Positions 48,467 through 58,345 are shown, counted from the stretch's first letter. The stretch: DNA of 64,000 nt from Olsenella sp. An188 (GCF_002160255.1 NZ_NFKF01000006.1:1-64000); one strand, 5' to 3'. Made by a program: numbers and translations. Notes: a model not told the origin generated them from the letters alone.

Positions 48467-49858
48467 CTACGCCACGCGGCCCTCGTCCGCGGCCAGCGCC
48501 GCGCGGGCCTCCCCGAGCTGGACCACCACGGCGTCGTGGCCGGTTCCGCCGTAGGTCACGCGGGCGTTGGCAATGCCGGCCGGGTCGAGGTCGCGGGCGA
48601 CGTCCTCCTCGAACAGCGGGCTCGCGGCGGCAAACTCCTCGGCCGTGAGGTCCTCGAGGCCCTTGCCATGCTTCTCGCAGTAGAGCACGAGCTCGCCCAC
48701 CACGCGGTGCGCCTCGCGGAAGGGCATGCCCTTCTTGGCCAGGTAGTCGGCCACGTCCGTGGCGGCCGAGAAACCCGTGCCCGCCTGCGCGAGCATGGCG
48801 TCGGCGTTCACGGTCATGGTCTCGACCATGCCCGCGGCGATCTCCATGCAGTCGCTGAGCGTGCGAGCGGCGTCGAGCGGGCCCTCCTTGCACTCCTGGA
48901 GGTCCTTGTTGTAGGCGAGCGGCAGGGACTTCATCGTGGTGAGCAGCGCCATGAGGTCGCCGTAGACGCGGCCGGTCTTGCCGCGCGTGAGCTCGGCGAA
49001 GTCGGGGTTCTTCTTCTGCGGCATGATCGAGGAGCCCGTGGAGTAGCTGTCCGAGAGCGTGATGAAGCCGAACTCGGTGGAGCTCCACAGCACGATTTCC
49101 TCGCACAGGCGCGAGAGGTGCATCATGGAGACGGCGCAGGCGTACTCGAGGTCGAGCAGGTAGTCGCGGTCGGAGACGGCGTCGAGCGAGTTGGGGATGG
49201 TGCGGCCAAAGCCCAGGAGCTCGGTAGTGCGCTGGCGGTTCAGCGGGTAGGTGGTGCCGGCGAGCGCCGCCGCGCCGAGCGGGTTGGCGTCCGCGGCGTC
49301 GCGCGCGGCGACGAGGCGGACGTGGTCGCGCGTGAACATCCAGAAGTAGGCGAGCAGGTGGTGGGAGAGCAGCACCGGCTGGGCGTGCTGCAGGTGGGTG
49401 TAGCCGGGCATCACCACGTCGAGGTTCTTCTCGGCAACGTCGAGAAGGACGCGACGCAGGGCGCGGTTGCCGGAGAGCAGCTGGTCGCAGAGGTCCTTGG
49501 CGAGCAGGCGGATGTCGGTGGCCACCTGGTCGTTGCGCGAGCGGCCGGTGTGCAGGCGGCCGCCGGGCGTGCCGATGTTGCGGGTGAGCGCGCCCTCCAC
49601 GGCCATGTGGACGTCCTCGTCGTTGACGTCCCAGACAAAGGTGCCCTCCTCGATCTGGGCGGCGATGTCGGCGAGGCCCTCGTCGATGGCGGCCTGGTCC
49701 TCGGCCGAGATGATGCCCTGCTCGGCGAGCATGCGAGCGTGCGCGCGGCTGCCGGCTATGTCCTGGGCCGCCATGCTCTTGTCGACCCCGAGGCTTGCGC
49801 CAAACTCCTGCGTGAACTGGTCAACGCCCTTCTCGAACCTGCCGCCCCACAGCGCCAT
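48467..49858 (-). CDS. argH: Argininosuccinate lyase
   Basis: Last step of arginine synthesis: argininosuccinate to arginine and fumarate. The 463-residue protein has GGRFEKGVDQFTQEFGASL, the HTGRSRNDQVATD catalytic loop, HLQHAQPVLLSHH and the signature GSSIMPQKKNPD. AAGGAGG precedes the ATG. It is about 4.4 kb from argG, with an unrelated two-component system and accessory gene between. Confidence 0.96.
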   Translation of the reverse strand: MALWGGRFEKGVDQFTQEFGASLGVDKSMAAQDIAGSRAHARMLAEQGIISAEDQAAIDEGLADIAAQIEEGTFVWDVNDEDVHMAVEGALTRNIGTPGGRLHTGRSRNDQVATDIRLLAKDLCDQLLSGNRALRRVLLDVAEKNLDVVMPGYTHLQHAQPVLLSHHLLAYFWMFTRDHVRLVAARDAADANPLGAAALAGTTYPLNRQRTTELLGFGRTIPNSLDAVSDRDYLLDLEYACAVSMMHLSRLCEEIVLWSSTEFGFITLSDSYSTGSSIMPQKKNPDFAELTRGKTGRVYGDLMALLTTMKSLPLAYNKDLQECKEGPLDAARTLSDCMEIAAGMVETMTVNADAMLAQAGTGFSAATDVADYLAKKGMPFREAHRVVGELVLYCEKHGKGLEDLTAEEFAAASPLFEEDVARDLDPAGIANARVTYGGTGHDAVVVQLGEARAALAADEGRVA

Positions 49859-50064
49859 GAGCCCTCCTTGCTCGCGTTTTGTCCCAACAAGCTTACCAAA
49901 GCGGGAACGGGTCCTTGCGCGAGCGCCCGTCGCGTAGCATGGGTTTTACGGACCGCCCGGCGAACGCTTGCCGCCGTCCGCAGCTGCCCCGCGCCCGGGC
50001 GGCAAGGGGTGTGATACCCTACCGGCCACCGCGCGGCCCCCATCGCACAACGAAAGGGGTCGCC

Positions 50065-51162
50065 ATGCTGATTTGCGTCAACAAGACGTCTGCGCTCGCA
50101 CTTCTGCGACACGTCCGGGCAACCGGGGAGCTCGCGCACGCCCAGATCCGCGGCCTGCCCGAGCCGGACCCCCTCCCGCAGCGCAGGTGGACTGCGCGGC
50201 TCATCCCCCACGAGCTACTCGGCCTGCGCGACGCGCCCAGTCCCGAGCGGCGCGTGTGCGTGGCCGTCCCCTCGCAGGAGACGCGGCCGCTCGCCTCCTT
50301 CTTCTCAAGCACGGTGTATTCCACGGGATTGCCCCCAGGATCGTTCTTACAGCTGAGCGATGATCTGGTCATTCCCTGTCCCGAGCTGCTCTTTATCGAG
50401 CTCGCCAGAGTCATGCACCCGGCCGTGCACGAGCTCCTCGGCTATGAGCTCTGCGGGACGTTTGCCCGCAGCCCAATTGACCCCCGCACGGGCGGCGTGA
50501 CTCATGGCCTCGACCCCGTTACGGATGTTCTGCGCATCGGTGACTATATCGACCGGTGTCAGGGGATTGCCGGAATGCCCGCGGCGAGGCGTCACCTGAA
50601 GAACGTGCGGGACAACGCGTGGTCGGCAATCGAGGCTGTGATGGCGTTGATGGTCGTGCGGCCCGTCAGGGATTTGGGGTATGGAATCGAAAAGATCACC
50701 CTCAACAAGCGGCAGGGCAATCCACGCGCACTCGTCCAGCGCGGGTGCATGAGCAGCAGGGTTCCCGACATTGTGCTCGACGACCTCCCTGTCGGCTTCA
50801 ACTACGACGGCCACGATCATCTCAACCTCTCGTCAATCATCAAATCCATTAGCAACTCCACGGAGCTGAGGGCATCGCTTGCCCAGCTGAGGAATAAGTA
50901 CGTAGACGACCGCAAGCGCGACAGGGAGCTCGCCGCACAGGGACGGGTGGTCATGCCGGTTGTTGCCGAGGACGTTTTTGCGTGTGGCGGCCTTGATACG
51001 GTGGTCCTTGAGGCCCTGATGGCATCAGAGCGGCTCGGCGGACCCGCGGCGGCCAGCGTCGTCGAAGACGGGGCGTGGGATCACCAGGTGGAGCAGGCAA
51101 GACAGCAGCTCGTCTGGTCCCTTCTGCCCTGGGAGGGAGGAAAATCTCTGGGGGCCTTCTGA
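50065..51162 (+). CDS. Accessory hypothetical protein with nuclease-like motif
   Basis: A 365-residue protein, not assigned to a family. The C-terminal half contains VPDIVLDDLPVGFNYDGHDHL, which resembles the D-x(n)-EYDG-x2-H pattern of DUF559-type PD-(D/E)XK nucleases but with Asn in place of the Glu, so activity is doubtful. From about 50300 onward G+C is visibly lower than in neighbours, and codon choice differs from the GC-rich first 80 codons, suggesting transfer or a chimaeric gene. GAAAGGGG precedes the ATG. It is followed by a perfect 20-bp AT-rich inverted repeat. Confidence 0.6.
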   Translation: MLICVNKTSALALLRHVRATGELAHAQIRGLPEPDPLPQRRWTARLIPHELLGLRDAPSPERRVCVAVPSQETRPLASFFSSTVYSTGLPPGSFLQLSDDLVIPCPELLFIELARVMHPAVHELLGYELCGTFARSPIDPRTGGVTHGLDPVTDVLRIGDYIDRCQGIAGMPAARRHLKNVRDNAWSAIEAVMALMVVRPVRDLGYGIEKITLNKRQGNPRALVQRGCMSSRVPDIVLDDLPVGFNYDGHDHLNLSSIIKSISNSTELRASLAQLRNKYVDDRKRDRELAAQGRVVMPVVAEDVFACGGLDTVVLEALMASERLGGPAAASVVEDGAWDHQVEQARQQLVWSLLPWEGGKSLGAF

Positions 51163-51186
51163 TTGGGGCCACATTAGAGGGACCCG

Positions 51187-51276
51187 CGGGAAATTAATCC
51201 ACATTTCAGGGCGCTCAGAAAACAGCCAACTGGCCTTTTGCTCGATTCACAAAACCAAATGTGGATTAATTTCCCG
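51187..51276. repeat. Perfect 20-bp AT-rich inverted repeat
   Basis: CGGGAAATTAATCCACATTT (51187-51206) is exactly complementary to 51257-51276, with 50 bp between. The centre contains GCCAACTGGCC followed by TTTTG, which can form its own small hairpin. It lies between convergent genes. No target-site duplication is visible. A similarly built element, also with GCCAACTGG in the centre, is at 62527-62648. Confidence 0.85.
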
Positions 51277-51298
51277 TCACCGGGCGGCGCGCCTCCGC

Positions 51299-52627
51299 TC
51301 AGCGTCGCGGAATCCGCACGGTGAAGCGCGTGCCCACGCCCTCGTGCGAGACGAGGTCGATCGTGCCGCCGTGCTCTTCCACGATCCAGCGCGCTATGGC
51401 CAGCCCCAGGCCCGTCCCCTCCTTGGACGCGTCGCGCGCGGCGTCGGCGCGCCAGAAGCGCTCGAAGACGTGGGTGGCCTCCTCGGGTGACATGCCCATC
51501 CCCTCGTCGCGCACAGAGTAGGAGACGGAGTCGGCATCTGCCGCCACGTCCAGCAAGATCCTCGTGCCCGTCGCCGAGTAGCGCGCCGCGTTCTGCACGA
51601 TCACGCGCGCGGACTGCTTGACCATCGACGCGTCACAGGTCACGACGAAGCGCTCGTCGCTCGCGGCGTTGGTCGAGAAGCCCAGCTCGTAGGCGTGGTC
51701 GGCGTCGATCATGGCCGACTCGCCCGCCACCTCGCTCACCAGCGCGGCGAGGTTCACGGGCGCGAGCTCGAGCGTGTTGCGCCCCGAGTCCCCGCGCGCG
51801 AGAAACAGCAGCTGCTCCACCAGCTCCTGCATGTGCGCGCCCTCGGCCTTGAGCGCGGCGATGGACTCCTCCAGGACCGCTCGGTCGTCCTTGCCCCAGC
51901 GGTCGAGCATGTTCACGTAGCCCTGGATGACCGCGATCGGCGTGCGCAGCTCGTGGCTCGCGTCGGAGACGAAGCGAATCTGCTGGAGCTTGGCCTCCTG
52001 CATCTGGCGCAGCAGCCCGTTGAGCGCCACCTCGATGCTCGCCAGGTCGTCGACGCCGGTCTTTACCTGCGGCGAGTCGACCGACGCCCGCTCGATGGCC
52101 TGCTCGAGGCTCTCGATCTTGCTCGCGTCCATGATGTCCTTGGACCCGAGCGCCTCCGCGCTCAGGGCGAGCGCGTTCAGGGGCTGCAGCCTGCGCCGGA
52201 TTCGTCGGACGTCCGAGAAGATGCCCAGCAGGCTCAGCAGCTCGACGGCAAGAAGGGCGGCGCCCGCGGGCCACAGGGAGATGAGGTCAGAGCCGGGCTC
52301 GAAGAAGAACCAGTCGCCCGCCGGGGTCGGACCCGTCTTGACGGCGAGCGTCAGCGCATCGAGCCCGCTGCGGTCCGTGCTGAAGAAGAGCTCGCAGGTC
52401 ACGTGGTCAGCTGGGATGATGCCGTAGGCGAGCGCGTCGGCCGGGAGGTCCCGGGCGTACCCCACCCAGAGCGCGGCAAGCACGGCGAGAAGAGCGATCA
52501 GGTCCACGAGGACCCACCGCACGAGCCGCCTCCACCAGAAGCCGAGCGCGATTCTCCACGCAATCGAGGAGGAGCGCTTCTCGCCCGCCGCGAGCTGGGT
52601 GCTGGGAGGCTCAGCCTTCTCTGACAA
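51299..52627 (-). CDS. Sensor histidine kinase
   Basis: A kinase of about 442 residues overlapping the regulator gene. Two transmembrane helices (near residues 35-55 and 115-140) flank an external region of about 60 residues; HisKA has SDASHELRTPIAVIQGY and the ATPase domain QNAARYSATG, DEGMGM and GTGLGLAIARWIVEEHGG. No ATG fits: the frame opens with TTG codons, of which 52627 (after GAGGGG) is my choice and 52669 the alternative. This suggests low, coupled translation. It partners the regulator at 52611. Confidence 0.85.
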   Translation of the reverse strand: MSEKAEPPSTQLAAGEKRSSSIAWRIALGFWWRRLVRWVLVDLIALLAVLAALWVGYARDLPADALAYGIIPADHVTCELFFSTDRSGLDALTLAVKTGPTPAGDWFFFEPGSDLISLWPAGAALLAVELLSLLGIFSDVRRIRRRLQPLNALALSAEALGSKDIMDASKIESLEQAIERASVDSPQVKTGVDDLASIEVALNGLLRQMQEAKLQQIRFVSDASHELRTPIAVIQGYVNMLDRWGKDDRAVLEESIAALKAEGAHMQELVEQLLFLARGDSGRNTLELAPVNLAALVSEVAGESAMIDADHAYELGFSTNAASDERFVVTCDASMVKQSARVIVQNAARYSATGTRILLDVAADADSVSYSVRDEGMGMSPEEATHVFERFWRADAARDASKEGTGLGLAIARWIVEEHGGTIDLVSHEGVGTRFTVRIPRR

Positions 52628-53300
52628 CGTAACCAACCCCTCGGACGGTGGTGATGAGCTTGACGCCAAAGCGGTCGTCGAGCTTGGCGCGCAGGTGGGC
52701 TATGTGCACGTCAACCACGTTGGTCTCCCCCACGTAGTCGTAGCCGAGGGCCTCCTGCGCGAGCTGGACCCGCGTGAGCACGCGCCCCGGGTGCTCCATG
52801 AGGGCGCGCAGGACCTCGAACTCGCGGTTGGTGAGCTCCACGGGCTCGTCGCGCACGGAGACCACGTGGCGCTCGGGGTCGAGCGTCACCCCGCAGGCGG
52901 CGAGAACGCCCGCGGCGTCGGGCTCGGACAGGGCGGCGGGGGCGTGCCTCTTGAGCGCCACCCGCACGCGGGCGAGAAGCTCCTCGATGGCAAAGGGCTT
53001 GGTCACGTAGTCGTCCGCGCCGGCGTCGAGGCCGGCGACCTTGTCCATCACCGCGTCGCGCGCCGTGAGCATGATGACGGGGACGTCCTTCTCGCGCCGG
53101 ATGCGCCGCAGGACCTCCATGCCGTTGAGCTGGGGCAGCAGGATGTCCAGGAGGACGAGGTCGAAGTCCACGTCCAGCGCCCGGTCCACGGCCGAGCGCC
53201 CGTCCGCGACCCACGTGACCTCGTAGCCCTCGTGCGCGAGCTCGAGCTCGACGAAGCGCGCAAGCTTCTCCTCGTCCTCGACGAGCAGGACCCTAGTCAT
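52611..53300 (-). CDS. OmpR-family response regulator
   Basis: A 229-residue regulator with LLVEDE, Asp52 in LVLLDILLP, Lys in YVTKPF and a winged-helix domain with LTNREFEVLRALMEHPGRVLTR and NVVDVHIAHLRAKLDD. Its ATG overlaps the stop of the UBA/DUF4342 gene by 8 bp, and its 3' end overlaps the kinase. The three genes are therefore translated as a unit. Confidence 0.93.
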   Translation of the reverse strand: MTRVLLVEDEEKLARFVELELAHEGYEVTWVADGRSAVDRALDVDFDLVLLDILLPQLNGMEVLRRIRREKDVPVIMLTARDAVMDKVAGLDAGADDYVTKPFAIEELLARVRVALKRHAPAALSEPDAAGVLAACGVTLDPERHVVSVRDEPVELTNREFEVLRALMEHPGRVLTRVQLAQEALGYDYVGETNVVDVHIAHLRAKLDDRFGVKLITTVRGVGYVVREG

Positions 53301-54051
53301 GGCTCGGCTCCTCGGCGCCGCGCGCCTCGGGCTCGGGCTCCGGCGTCGCCGCCTTGTTGTCCGGCGAGAAGGACGCGGGCTCGTCGGCGGGCTCGGAGTC
53401 CGCACGCTCCTCCGCACGCGGCGCGGGCGCCGGGGTCGCCGGCCGCGGGGCGTAGGCCGGTGCGGGCGCCGGGGCAGGCGCGGGGGCCGTCGCGCGAGTC
53501 GCGGCGCGCGGCTCCTCCGCCTCCTCCGCCGGCCTCTCTATCCGACAGAAGAAGACCAGGTAGGCGAGGAAGAACACGGGAAGGATGAGCGCCATCCACC
53601 AGACGGGCTGGAACGGGCCCAGGTAGACGGCGCGCCCGGTCGAGGCCGACGAGAGCAGCAGCCACAGCACCTCGCCCAGCACGGTGGGCAGAAGCGGCAG
53701 CTGCACGGACTTCTCGCCGTTGCGGTAGGAGACCACCTTGCTGTCCATGCCGCGCCGCAGGAAGCGCCGGCACGCCGCCGCCATCCGCGAGAGCCAGCCC
53801 GCGGCCGCGCGCGGCCCCGACTGCGCCGAGCGTGCGTAGGCGTCCTGCGCCGCTCGCATCTCGCTCGAGACCCCCGCGCCCGGCGCGCCGGTCGACGCGC
53901 GCGCCGTCCCCGTCTGCGAGTAGCCACGCTCCTCCAGCCACACCAGGGCGTCCAGGACGTCGTCCCCGCAGGCGTCGAGTGCCGCCTTCGCGTCCGCGTA
54001 GCCCACGCCGGCCTTCTCGCGCACGGTCTCCACAAGCTCGATCTTCTCCAT
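53293..54051 (-). CDS. UBA-like plus DUF4342-like membrane protein
   Basis: A 252-residue protein. Residues 1-45 are a UBA-like helical domain (IELVETVREKAGVGYADAKAALDACGDDVLDALVWLEE) as in elongation factor Ts and DUF4342 proteins. A central region with SKVVSYRNGEKSVQLPLLPTVLGEVLW resembles DUF4342, with hydrophobic segments near 118-133 and 148-170. The last 80 residues are Pro/Ala/Glu repeats. It leads a regulator-kinase operon. Its role is unknown. Confidence 0.7.
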   Translation of the reverse strand: MEKIELVETVREKAGVGYADAKAALDACGDDVLDALVWLEERGYSQTGTARASTGAPGAGVSSEMRAAQDAYARSAQSGPRAAAGWLSRMAAACRRFLRRGMDSKVVSYRNGEKSVQLPLLPTVLGEVLWLLLSSASTGRAVYLGPFQPVWWMALILPVFFLAYLVFFCRIERPAEEAEEPRAATRATAPAPAPAPAPAYAPRPATPAPAPRAEERADSEPADEPASFSPDNKAATPEPEPEARGAEEPSHD

Positions 54052-54111
54052 GGCAATCCCCTCTCTCGGTCGGTTGCCAGATCCGTCTCTGAGAACATGG
54101 TCCCAGGGCCA

Positions 54112-54140
54112 GATTAACCTCACCTTGAGAGGGGATTAAC
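54112..54140 (-). promoter_or_regulatory. 22-bp-spaced GATTAAC direct repeat
   Basis: GATTAAC occurs at 54112-54118 and 54134-54140, exactly 22 bp apart (two helical turns), 60-90 bp upstream of the UBA/DUF4342-regulator-kinase operon. This is the arrangement expected for an OmpR-type regulator binding its own promoter. Evidence is limited to spacing and position. Confidence 0.4.
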
Positions 54141-54203
54141 GTTTTCCCCAGCTTTGTCGGCCGGCGGGCCGGAAGGGATACGAAGGGACCGTCCCCTTGT
54201 CTC

Positions 54204-55433
<1,230 letters not shown>

Positions 55434-55475
55434 GGTGATTCCCTTCGGTTGGTTGGCTAGCAGCTTGACGTGCAT

Positions 55476-55501
55476 ACAAGAAAGCCCCGACGTCGCGGGG
55501 C
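55476..55501 (-). terminator. Attenuator terminator upstream of argG
   Basis: GCCCCG/CGGGGC 6-bp stem with a 6-nt loop, followed on the minus strand by TTTCTTG, about 45 nt before the argG ATG and about 55 nt after the leader-peptide stop. Placed as a transcription attenuator. Confidence 0.65.
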
Positions 55502-55556
55502 GCTTGGAGCCGAGGCTGGCGATAAGAACCGGCAAGCTTGAAGCGACACGCGACAT

Positions 55557-55634
55557 CTAGGGCGTGATTCGTCGGTTCTGGCGTCGGGAGGGGAGGAGGG
55601 CCGCAGCGGGCGTCTGCGCGCTGTGAACGTTCAT
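55557..55634 (-). CDS. Arginine-rich leader peptide of argG
   Basis: A 25-codon ORF beginning ATG AAC GTT CAC and preceded by GAGGAGG at 9 bp spacing. Its C-terminal part reads SRRQNRRITP: four arginines in six codons (CGA, CGC, CGA, CGA), of which CGA is generally rare in high-GC genomes. The stop TAG is directly followed by an in-frame ATG for the argG reading frame. A terminator hairpin lies between it and argG. The layout is that of amino-acid-responsive attenuation, where ribosome stalling at Arg codons prevents termination. Alternative RNA pairings were not computed. Confidence 0.65.
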   Translation of the reverse strand: MNVHSAQTPAAALLPSRRQNRRITP

Positions 55635-55750
55635 AAACGTTGGCCTCCTCAAGTACGTTGAGCGGGCGCGGGCTATTGGCCCGCGGCTGTCTGACGAGGC
55701 TGACTATAGACCGCCGCGGCGGCGTGGTCCGGAATTGAATTCGAGTGGAA

Positions 55751-55787
55751 ACAAAAAGGGCCGGACGCCGAGAAGGACGTCCGGCCC
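55751..55787 (-). terminator. Terminator of the PTS-transketolase-deoC operon
   Basis: Perfect 10-bp stem GGGCCGGACG/CGTCCGGCCC with a loop containing GAGAAGGA, followed on the minus strand by TTTTTGT. Confidence 0.92.
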
Positions 55788-55806
55788 GAGGGCTGCGGGA
55801 GCGCGG

Positions 55807-56448
55807 CTATCCGGCCACGATGGCGATACCGCTGCTCGTGCCGATGCGGTCGGCACCGGCGTCGACCATGGCCTGGGCCTCGGCGGCGTTGTGGATGCCG
55901 CCGGACGCCTTGACCTTGCAGCGGTCCCCCACGGTCTTGCGCATGAGGGCCACGTCCTCGACGGTGGCGCCGCCGGTCGAGAAGCCCGTGGAGGTCTTCA
56001 CGAAGGTGGCGCCCGCCTCGACGGAGAGCTCGCAGGCGCGCACGATCTGCTCCGGCGTGAGCAGGCAGGTCTCGAGGATCACCTTGACGCAGCGGCCGCG
56101 GGCGGCCTCCACGACGGCGGCGATGTCGGCGCAGACCGCGTCGTCCTCCCCGGCGAGCAGCCAGCCGACGTTGATGACCATGTCGAGCTCGTCGGCGCCG
56201 TCGGCGACGGCGCAGGTGGCCTCGGCCACCTTGCCGGCGGTGGACATGGCGCCGAGCGGGAACCCGATGACCGTGCAGACCTTGACCGGGCTGTCGGCAA
56301 GGCGCTCGGCGGCCGTGGCCACCCAGCACGAGTTCACGCAGACGGAGGCAAAGCCGTGCTCGGCGGCCTCGTCGCAGAGGCGCTCGACCTGCTCGCGCGT
56401 GGCGTTGGCCTTGAGGACGGTGTGGTCGATGATCGATGCGAGGCTCAT
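55807..56448 (-). CDS. deoC: Deoxyribose-phosphate aldolase, copy 2
   Basis: A 213-residue class I aldolase with all DERA landmarks: Asp89 in [11 protein letters not shown], Schiff-base Lys151 in [18 protein letters not shown], Lys180 in [10 protein letters not shown] (the GG phosphate loop intact) and GTSSGIAI at the C-terminus. It is the last gene of the PTS-transketolase operon, its ATG overlapping the transketolase stop. In this context the substrate may be a sugar phosphate other than 2-deoxyribose 5-phosphate. Confidence 0.92.
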   Translation of the reverse strand: MSLASIIDHTVLKANATREQVERLCDEAAEHGFASVCVNSCWVATAAERLADSPVKVCTVIGFPLGAMSTAGKVAEATCAVADGADELDMVINVGWLLAGEDDAVCADIAAVVEAARGRCVKVILETCLLTPEQIVRACELSVEAGATFVKTSTGFSTGGATVEDVALMRKTVGDRCKVKASGGIHNAAEAQAMVDAGADRIGTSSGIAIVAG

Positions 56449-57404
56449 GCGAGGCCTCCCTTGACCGAGGCCACGAGGTCGTCGGCGGTGAGGTGGAAGT
56501 CCTTCTGGAGCCACGCGGGGTCGCCCACCTGGCCGAAGCGCTCCTTCACGCCGTGACGGACGAGCTTGACGCCCGCACCGGCCTCGGCGAGCGTAGCGGC
56601 GACGGCGTCGCCCAGGCCGCCGATGACGCCGTGGTTCTCGAAGGTGACCACGAGCTTCTTGCCGGCCGCCTCGGAGAGCACGAGCTCCTCGTCGAGCGGC
56701 TTGACGCAGAACATGTCGACCACCGAGCAGGAGACGCCCTCGGCCTCGAGCGCCTCGGCGGCGTCGAGGGCCTCGCTCACGAGCTGGCCGCACGCAACGA
56801 TCAGCACGTCGGAGCCCTGGCGCAGCAGGTTGCCCTTGCCGAACTCGAACGTGGAGCCCGGCTCGTAGACGTTGCGGACGTTCTTGCGGTTGGCGCGGAT
56901 GTAGTGGATGCCCTCCATCTTGGCGTACTCGGCCACGATCCAGCGCATCTGGGTCTCGTCGGCCGGGTCGCAGACGATGGCGCCGGGGATGGTGCGCATG
57001 AGCGCCATGTCCTCCCACGTGGTGTGCGTGCCGCCGTTGATGCCCACGGCAAAGCCCGGGTCGGAGCCGAAGATGTTGAGCGTGTTGTGCGCGTAGGCGC
57101 CCGAGAGGAAGATCTGGTCGAAGACGCGGCGCGTGGAGAAGGGCCCGAAGGTGTGCGTGAAGGGGTGGTAGCCCTCGGAGGACATGCCGGCGGCCACGCC
57201 GATCATGTTGGCCTCCGCGATGCCGCACTGGATGAGGCGGCCCGGATACTTCTTGGCGATGTTGGTGAAGCGGCTCGCGCCGCCGAGGTCGGCCTCGAGC
57301 GCGACGACGCGCTCGTCGTCTGCCATGGCGAGCTCGATGGCGTCGACCATGACGTCGCGCAGCTCCATGCCCTTCTCGTCACGGTTCTTGGCAAGCGTGA
57401 ACAC
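56445..57404 (-). CDS. Transketolase, C-terminal subunit
   Basis: A 319-residue subunit with the pyrimidine-binding and C-terminal domains of transketolase: [46 protein letters not shown] and [20 protein letters not shown]. It must pair with the N-terminal subunit to form an active enzyme transferring two-carbon ketol units. Start is GTG, sharing one base with the preceding TAG stop, so translation is tightly coupled. Confidence 0.93.
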   Translation of the reverse strand: MFTLAKNRDEKGMELRDVMVDAIELAMADDERVVALEADLGGASRFTNIAKKYPGRLIQCGIAEANMIGVAAGMSSEGYHPFTHTFGPFSTRRVFDQIFLSGAYAHNTLNIFGSDPGFAVGINGGTHTTWEDMALMRTIPGAIVCDPADETQMRWIVAEYAKMEGIHYIRANRKNVRNVYEPGSTFEFGKGNLLRQGSDVLIVACGQLVSEALDAAEALEAEGVSCSVVDMFCVKPLDEELVLSEAAGKKLVVTFENHGVIGGLGDAVAATLAEAGAGVKLVRHGVKERFGQVGDPAWLQKDFHLTADDLVASVKGGLA

Positions 57405-58258
57405 TATGCCTCACTCCCCTCGATGTAGGCGGTCAGCTCGGCGATGGCGGCGTCGGCGGCCTCCTTGCAGGCCGGGTCGGAGAACTTGACCGAGTGGTTG
57501 CCCGCGTAGGTCTCGAAGAACGGGACGCCGGCGCCCTTGACGGTGTCCATGACGACGCAGGTGGCCGAGTCGGTGACGGCCTCGGCGGCGGCGAGCGCCT
57601 CGTCGAGGGCCTCGATGTCCTGGCCGTTCACCTGCTGGACCGCAAAGCCGAAGGCGCGCATCTTCTCTGCGATGTCGAAGGGGTTCATGACCTCCTCGCA
57701 GGTGCCGTCGAGCTGGCGCTTGTTCCAGTCGATGACCACGACGCAGTTGTTCAGCTTGTAGTGGGCGAGGTACTGGAAGGCCTCCCAGCACTGGCCCTCG
57801 TTGAGCTCGCCGTCTCCCACGATGAGGTAGACGCGGCTCTTGCTGCCCTTCATGCGCAGCGCGGTGGCGATGCCGGCCGCCGTGGACGTGCCCTGGCCGA
57901 GCGAGCCGGTCGTCATGTCGACGCCCGGGGTCTTGGTGCGGTCGGGGTGCGAGGGCAGGTTGGTGCCGCCCACGTTGAGGGTCAGCAGCATCTCGCGGTC
58001 AAAGAAACCGCTCTCCGCGAGGGCGGAGTACCAGCCGGGGCCGGCGTGGCCCTTGGAGAGCACCACGCGGTCGCGGTCCTCCCAGCGCGGGTTCTTGGGG
58101 TCGTAGTTGAGTCGGCGTCCGTACAGAACGCTCATGAGCTCCACGATGGACATGGAGCCGCCGAGATGGCCGGATCCGGCCTTCTCCAGCATGACGAGGA
58201 TGTCGCGGCGAATCTTTGCGGACAGCAGCTTGAGTCCGGAAAGCTCCTCAGGCGTCAT
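57404..58258 (-). CDS. Transketolase, N-terminal subunit
   Basis: A 284-residue TPP-binding subunit: SGHLGGSMSIVELMSVLYG, the histidine in SKGHAGPGWYSAL, and GDGELNEGQCWEAFQYLAHYKLNN, the diphosphate and metal site. Split transketolases often serve special pathways (for example apiose or amino sugar metabolism) rather than the general pentose phosphate pathway. GGGAGG precedes the ATG. A hairpin separates it from the PTS IIB gene. Confidence 0.93.
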   Translation of the reverse strand: MTPEELSGLKLLSAKIRRDILVMLEKAGSGHLGGSMSIVELMSVLYGRRLNYDPKNPRWEDRDRVVLSKGHAGPGWYSALAESGFFDREMLLTLNVGGTNLPSHPDRTKTPGVDMTTGSLGQGTSTAAGIATALRMKGSKSRVYLIVGDGELNEGQCWEAFQYLAHYKLNNCVVVIDWNKRQLDGTCEEVMNPFDIAEKMRAFGFAVQQVNGQDIEALDEALAAAEAVTDSATCVVMDTVKGAGVPFFETYAGNHSVKFSDPACKEAADAAIAELTAYIEGSEA

Positions 58259-58313
58259 TGAGCGATCCTCCCTTTCCTTGTCGTTTGCAGCAGGTCACGT
58301 GCTCGACACACAA

Positions 58314-58345
58314 GGGGAGCCCGAACGCAGGCGAACGGGCTCCCC
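58314..58345 (-). terminator. Intercistronic hairpin between PTS IIB and transketolase
   Basis: Perfect 10-bp stem GGGGAGCCCG/CGGGCTCCCC with a 12-nt loop. The minus-strand tail (TTGTGTG) is not a T tract, so it may be a partial terminator or an mRNA-stability/processing stem that sets different levels for PTS and transketolase. Confidence 0.55.

Larger units (their letters stand above)
55434..55806 (-). other. argG leader region and deoC-argG spacer
   Basis: Reading in the argG direction: deoC terminator (55751-55787), a GC-poor stretch, a possible operator at 55625-55641 (AACGTT twice, separated by CATA), the 25-codon Arg-rich leader ORF, and an intrinsic terminator 5' of the argG ribosome binding site. 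No other gene is seen. Confidence 0.6.

Noticed and set aside
58314-58345. End of the PTS operon at the intercistronic hairpin
   Set aside because: No T tract follows and the transketolase genes have no visible promoter, so read-through is more likely.
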